A DNA stretch of 64,000 bases from NCBI RefSeq assembly GCF_907164915.1, contig NC_061870.1:31409348-31473347 (forward strand), given 5' to 3'. How positions within the stretch are numbered: the stretch's first letter is position 1; each line of letters starts with the position of its first letter. This DNA comes from Impatiens glandulifera (taxonomy: Eukaryota > Streptophyta > Magnoliopsida > Ericales > Balsaminaceae). Under the pieces are notes generated by a model. The model searched no databases, was not told where the DNA came from, and saw only the letters and a list, made by a program, of their open reading frames with translations. A program made the translations under genes and the position numbers. Positions 59,321 to 64,000 of the stretch are shown one piece after another.

Positions 59321-62143
59321 TGGAAATTGGACTAAATGACCCTAAAGATAGGGTCATTTGCGTCCGTGGTCACTAATAATAAAATTTGATCTGATGACCA
59401 CTTTATTTTTTTAGACGAAATTACCCTTTTCGCGTAACGCGAAGGGACTTCGCGAAACGCGAAGTGAAACAGTGTGAATATATATACTCAAATTTTTTCA
59501 TTTTCTTCATTTCGTTTCTCTCTCTTCTCTCTCTGTTCTTGTTCGTCGGCGGCGGCGAAACGGCGGCGACAGCGACTTCGGCTATGTCTTGAATCTACAA
59601 AGATAAGAAACCTTAACCCTGAATCGATGTTTATAATACAGATTTATGCTCTTATTTCCATATCTTAATTTCAAACCCTAACCCTAACCCAAATCGATTT
59701 ATGATCATGTTTCTAATATCTCCATCTGAAAACCCTAAATCAATTTATGTTCTTATTGTCTATTATCTTAATTTCAAACGATTTATGTTCTTTTTAATGA
59801 AACTCTAACCCTAAATCAATTAAATCTGTTCATATTGGTTCATATTTGTTCATATTTGTTAATATTGGTTCATACTGGTTCATATTGGTTCATATTGGTT
59901 CATTTTTTGTTCATCTTATTGTTCTTATGTCGATGATGATATTTGCAGATCATATGGGTTCCGTTTCACGAAGGGCTTCTCGTTACGCGAAGGGCTTCTC
60001 GTTACGCGAAGGCTTCTCGTTACGCGAAGGGCTTCTCGTTACGCGAATGGCTTCTCGTTTCGCGAAGGGCTTCTCGTTTCGCGAAGGGCTTCACGAATCT
60101 AATCTTGGGCGAAGATATTGAAAGAAATGGGTCGGGATTCAGTGAAGAAGTACTTACAGCAAGACGAAAACCGGCTAAGTGCCGACGTTATGGATGAAGG
60201 GTTTTCTCAATAGTCAATACAATTGAGTTGTTTTCATTTAGGTGTTCTATAATTATATGTTAAAGGGTTTGTTTGTAGAATTGCATTTTGATAGGGGGGA
60301 GACATAGAGAAATTGAGATTGGACTTGGATAAACTTCCCTTCATATTAAGGGACTTTAATCCAAATTGCATTATTAAACATAATCCTAATGGAAATTAAA
60401 ATAAGCTTCATTTCCTTAGATACTCTAATTAAAAGGAAGCTTCATTTCTTTTGTCTGTTTTATTTTTATAATCAGATATATATGAAACTTTTCTAATTAT
60501 TAATATAATATTGTACTTTCATCCTGTCACCTAAAGAAATTAAATGATAAACATATTTTTGTTATTTACAATTTGGGATAGAAATCTAAGATAAAACTCA
60601 CTAAAATGGAATGTTTTTATCATTCATACTCACCAAGAAATTTCAAACTAGACTAGAGAGTTATCATATATATAGCTATAAAAAAACAAAAAAATGGAGG
60701 AAATGGTGTCGTTGACGACATTCATGTTCATACAATCCCTCCACTTCATCCTCCGGTTCATCACGATCCGTTGACTTCTCATAAGATCGCTCACGAGATT
60801 TCTCCCTATCACCATCTCTATCTCTTCCCTTTTCACGGGATTTTTCCATACACATGATGAGAAATGAAAGTGAAGAAAATTATAAAAATTATGCAGATTA
60901 AAAGATCTCATATTGTCTACTTGTTATAGGTAGTGGATGCAAGCTCTATTAGATATACAACCATCATTGCATTCTTTCCTATTCAAAATTTAACTCAAGT
61001 TGTTCAGCAAATACATTGAGAAGGTAGCATATAAAGAAAAAATTCACATAGAGTTTCTAAAGAGGCTTGTGAAAGTAAAAGGCATCCTAATCAATTACCT
61101 CCCCAATTGTTTTTTATTTACATCTTCACCTCCAATCCTAGTTGTTCCTAGACCCCTACCAAGTCGACGAGGTTTCCAGTTTGGAACTGTTCTACCTCGT
61201 TCAACATCGACAAGCACTCTTCTATTATCAATCTTTATTCCATCAGCTTGTTTATATGCAGCTATAGGAAACACATGTAGGGCTAGGAATCAGGAATAGA
61301 AATAAACACACACATATAAAATATAACATCGATCTATACAAATTACAGACAGACCTTTCATGCCTCTTGTGTGCACATACTCTATGAATGCATAAAGGGA
61401 AGCCCTTCGCGAAACGAGAAGCCCTTCGCGAAACGAGAAGCCCTTCGCGTAACGAGAAGCCCTTCGCGTAACGAGAAGCCCTTCGTGAAACGGAACCCAT
61501 ATGATCTGCAAATATCATCATCGACATAAGAACAATAAGATGAACAAAAAATGAACCAATATGAACCAATATTAACCAATATTAACCAATATTAACAAAT
61601 ATGAACAAATATGAACAAATATGAACCAATATGAACAAATTTAATTAATTTAGGGTTAGAGTTTCATTAAAAAGAACATAAATCGTTTGAAATGAAGATA
61701 ATAGACAATAAGAACATAAATTCATTTAGGGTTTTAGATAAAGATACTGGAAACATGAAAATAAAACCATTTGGGTTAGGGTTAGGGTTTCGAATGAAGA
61801 AATACAAATAAGAACATAAATCTATTATATAAACATAGATTCAGAGATGAAGTTTCTTATCTTTGTAGATTTAGGTCATAGTAGTCGCCGTCGCCGGAGT
61901 TTACGCCGCCGCCGACAAAATGAGAGAGAGGACACATTGAGAGAGAAACAAAATGAGAGAAATGAAAAAATTTGAGTATATATATCAATACTGTTTCACT
62001 TCGCGAAACGCGAACTCCCTTCGCGTTACGCGAAAAGGGTAATTTTGTCAAAAAAAAATAAAGTGGTCACCAGATCAAATTTTATTATTAGTGACCACGG
62101 ACGCAAATGACCCTATCTTTAGGGTCATTTAGTCCAATTTCCC
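59321..62143. mobile_element. Pack-MULE: Mutator-like element carrying a U1-70K gene fragment
   Basis: 2823 bp flanked by 9-bp direct repeats ATCATTCAA (59312-59320 and 62144-62152). Terminal inverted repeats begin GGAAATTGGACTAAATGACC (first base differs between ends) and run about 775 bp on the left and 750 bp on the right. Both arms contain, in mirror order, the palindrome GACCCTAAAGATAGGGTC, TTCGCGTAACGCGAAG, a GGCGGCGGCG patch, a TTCATATTGG tandem array and an 18-bp repeat cluster (CGAAGGGCTTCTCGTTACG type). Between the arms lies captured host DNA. No transposase, so it is non-autonomous. An ORF through the left 18-bp cluster (about 59943-60197) is probably only a repeat artefact. Confidence 0.92.
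60700..61394 (-). pseudogene. Captured fragment of U1 snRNP 70-kDa protein gene
   Basis: Minus strand. 61394..61355 reads YAFIEYVHTRGMK, the end of the U1-70K RNA-recognition motif. A GT...AG intron (61354-61262) follows, then 61261..61099 reads [39 protein letters not shown] and TTRIGGED without a stop, ending at a GT donor (GAG|GTAATT). After intron-like DNA, about 60848-60715 reads EKSREKGRDRDGDREKSRER and SYEKSTDRDEPED, the Arg/Asp/Glu-rich tail. U1-70K binds U1 snRNA in 5' splice-site recognition. This copy lacks the N-terminus, most of the RRM and the distal tail. Retained introns show that genomic DNA was captured, not cDNA. The acceptor before the last piece looks mutated. Confidence 0.9.
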
Positions 62144-62777
62144 ATCATTCAAATTATTTAAACAACTAAGTTATTTTGAATTGTTTTTTAAATATTATTT
62201 TATAAAAGAATGAGTTACTTAGTTTTTATAATTTTTATTTTTATTATATCAATATTATTAAACCATGTATTACTCATTTCATCTACTTATTAAAATATTT
62301 ATTTTATATTAAAAAAATATAAATTAAAAAAAAATATTTTTTCATAAAAATATTTTTTTTTTTACAAAATTCAAAAAGTTATCTTAAAAAAGACAATACA
62401 GAACAAGCCCATAGTGTGATTCTTAAATATAGTTGCAACATTTCTCTCCAAATCTGGTAATTAAACATGGCCCACGGAAAGAAGAGAGTGGTTTTAGAAA
62501 TATCGTTTATTTTTTTATTTTTATTTTTATTTTTAATTAACAATAATTATATATAAATATATGGGGGGCCATTCACCATTGGCATAAAAAGGTGCACAGT
62601 GATAGTAAAGAGAGAGCTTTTCTAACATACTCATAACCAGTAGAAAACCAGAAAGAAGAAGAAGAAGATGAGGGTTTAGTTTAGGGTTTTCCTTTTTCTC
62701 TTTTTTTTTGAATCCAATGTGTGCAATATCTCATCTTTCATGTTCTTGAATTTTGAATTTCATAATTCATCAGAAAA
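62144..62777. promoter_or_regulatory. CIA2 upstream region and leader
   Basis: AT-rich to about 62560, then ATATAAATATAT (about 62549-62561) and CATAAAAAGG (about 62583) as possible TATA-type boxes. The stretch 62610-62777 has AGAAAGAAGAAGAAG and TTTTCCTTTTTCTC tracts like a transcribed leader. Positions of promoter elements are inference. Confidence 0.4.
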
Positions 62778-64000
62778 ATGTCTTCATGCTTGACCGGAGG
62801 AAGTGGAAGAGTGTATGGATTAGACCTAGAAATGTTAATAAAGTCTCCATCTTCTTTATCATCAACCGCCAGTACCATCACTTCTCATTCATCTTCTTCT
62901 CCGACACTCTCTGAATCCGGCGGCGGAAATTCACCCTTTACAATCTCCACAAGGAAACCTCGTACACCCAGAAAGAGGCCTAACCAGACTTACAACGAAG
63001 CCGCCGCCCTCCTCTCCACCGCCTACCCCAAAATATTCCCGCCCAAACAACCCTCTAAATTCACCAAATCTCAATCCAATATTGAATCCTTCTTTTTGGG
63101 AAATTCCAATTCCGGGTCTTCATCGGAGTTACTTATTCCGTTAAGGGTCGTCGTCGATTCCCCTGGATTCCTTCTCCAACCTCCGATTATCTCCGACAAA
63201 TCCAAGTTCATACCGGTTGAGCCTACTAGTAGCCCTGTGGAAGTCGATTCGCCGGAGAATTTTGAATGGATGCTTGATGGAGATGAAATTGAAGAAGGAA
63301 TCGACAGTATAATGGGGAAGAATTCTAATAATGAGGGTGTGAATTATAATCTCTGTAATAATAATGTTAACAGTGGTTTGTGTTATGGGTATCCTATAGG
63401 ATGGGGAATGGAGAAAGAATATTCTTGTAATAATATTAATAATAGTCATGAATTGAGATTAGTCAGGGGAGCATTGAAGAACACCGATGATAATTGGTGG
63501 AGATATCCAACAAGAGTTAATGTAACGGAAATCTCGCCTAAATTGTACCAAACGACGACAGAGAAAATGAAAAAGAAGAAGAAAAAGAAGAAGAAGCTCT
63601 TAGAGAGTATAATTTCCGACGAGAAACCACCGGAGGTCGCCGCCGCCGTAGTACAAAACTCAATTATGAAAGAGGAAGAGAAACCAAATGTCGTCAATTG
63701 CAAAACCAATGCAGGCGGCGGCGGCGGCGGGCTTCTGCTGAAATTAAACCATGAGAAACTCTTAGCTGCTTGGTCGGACGGAGGGTCGCCGTTTTCCGAC
63801 GAACTACCACCGGGAAATGAAGCAATCGGGAATAATCTACATGTAAGTTTGTGGTGGCCGGTAAATTAGTCGAGATTTTAATTTTGTAATTTCTAAATTA
63901 AATTAATAAATAAAATTGCAGGCCAGGTTGGCGCAAATAGACCTGTTTGGAGGAGAGAGAGAAGCGAGTGTTTTACGTTACAAGGAGAAGCGACGGACGC
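62778..64000 (+). CDS. CIA2: CIA2-type CCT-domain transcriptional regulator (partial)
   Basis: Nuclear CCT-motif protein related to CHLOROPLAST IMPORT APPARATUS 2, which raises expression of plastid protein import and plastid ribosomal genes. Exon 1 is 62778..63842 (355 codons); exon 2 starts at 63922 and runs off the window at 64000. Visible: start MSSCLTGGSGRVYGLDLE, Ser-rich stretch, TRKPRTPRKRPNQTYNEAAA (conserved basic block), a poly-Lys tract KMKKKKKKKKKLL that may act as a nuclear signal, LLLKLNHEKLLAAWSDGGSPF, and in exon 2 ARLAQIDLFGGEREASVLRY followed by KEKRRT, the start of the CCT domain. The rest of CCT lies outside. The CIA2-like paralogue CIL is the alternative. Confidence 0.9.

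Noticed and set aside
59664..59695. Telomere-like CCCTAACCCTAACCC run, and its mirror near 61776
   Set aside because: Only about three units, inside both arms of the Pack-MULE next to similar AAACCCTAA words. It is a repeat of the element, not a telomere or interstitial telomeric tract.
59960..60095. Possible CRISPR-like regular repeats
   Set aside because: Units are directly adjacent with no unique spacers, in a plant nuclear transposon.
59843..60197. Overlapping open frames through the 18-bp repeat cluster (and mirrors at 61290-61579)
   Set aside because: Open only because an 18-bp unit lacking stops is repeated; the translations are Arg/Ser-rich repeats without family resemblance, and the mirror arm reads the same.
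60648..60911. 87-codon minus-strand ORF inside the Pack-MULE
   Set aside because: Runs in a different frame from the U1-70K tail encoded on the same strand; the U1-70K reading is the meaningful one.

Overview
This is a window of nuclear DNA from a dicot plant. The evidence is AT-rich intergenic DNA, GT-AG multi-exon genes, plant-specific families (REM-type B3 proteins, an AGC-VIII kinase with DFD in the Mg loop, CIA2, LPAT2, plastid ABCD2) and plant transposons. The species cannot be named from the sequence. Gene models below were built by hand: exon joins were checked for reading phase and family resemblance, not with transcripts.

Left third (1-26.2 kb): a conserved gene-dense block. In order it holds a plastid-targeted DUF2358 protein (-), the ER acyltransferase LPAT2 in 11 exons (-), a ZIP metal transporter (+), IMP dehydrogenase (+), a D6PK-like AGC-VIII kinase (+), the chloroplast half-size ABC transporter ABCD2 in 10 exons (+) and 4-hydroxyphenylpyruvate dioxygenase (-). 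All seven have intact joined reading frames of normal family length. They belong to unrelated pathways (lipid, metal, purine, auxin-transport signalling, plastid transport, tocopherol/plastoquinone) and form no evident functional cluster.

Middle and right (26.3-59.3 kb): accessory DNA. A decayed LINE is followed by three paralogous REM/B3 genes, all on the minus strand (28.9-30.7, 48.4-50.4 and 54.6-56.0 kb). The first two are copies of one segment, sharing upstream sequence, and differ in number and integrity of B3 modules. Between them sits a nested transposon stack: a Ty1-copia element (36.92-47.65 kb) holding a Helitron (38.20-39.10 kb) and a two-ORF PIF/Harbinger element (42.08-47.07 kb). 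Removing both inserts leaves about 4.8 kb, normal for copia. A 1.2 kb Mutator-like element with a 10-bp target duplication lies at 35.36-36.56 kb, and a 0.85 kb hAT-type element with an 8-bp target duplication at 53.03-53.88 kb.

Right end (59.3-64 kb): a 2.8 kb Mutator-like element with about 0.75 kb inverted arms and a 9-bp target duplication carries an antisense genomic piece of the spliceosomal gene U1-70K, two introns included. It is therefore a Pack-MULE and the most striking object in the window. The last gene is the CCT-domain regulator CIA2 (+), cut by the window edge. No tRNA, rRNA or CRISPR array was recognised.
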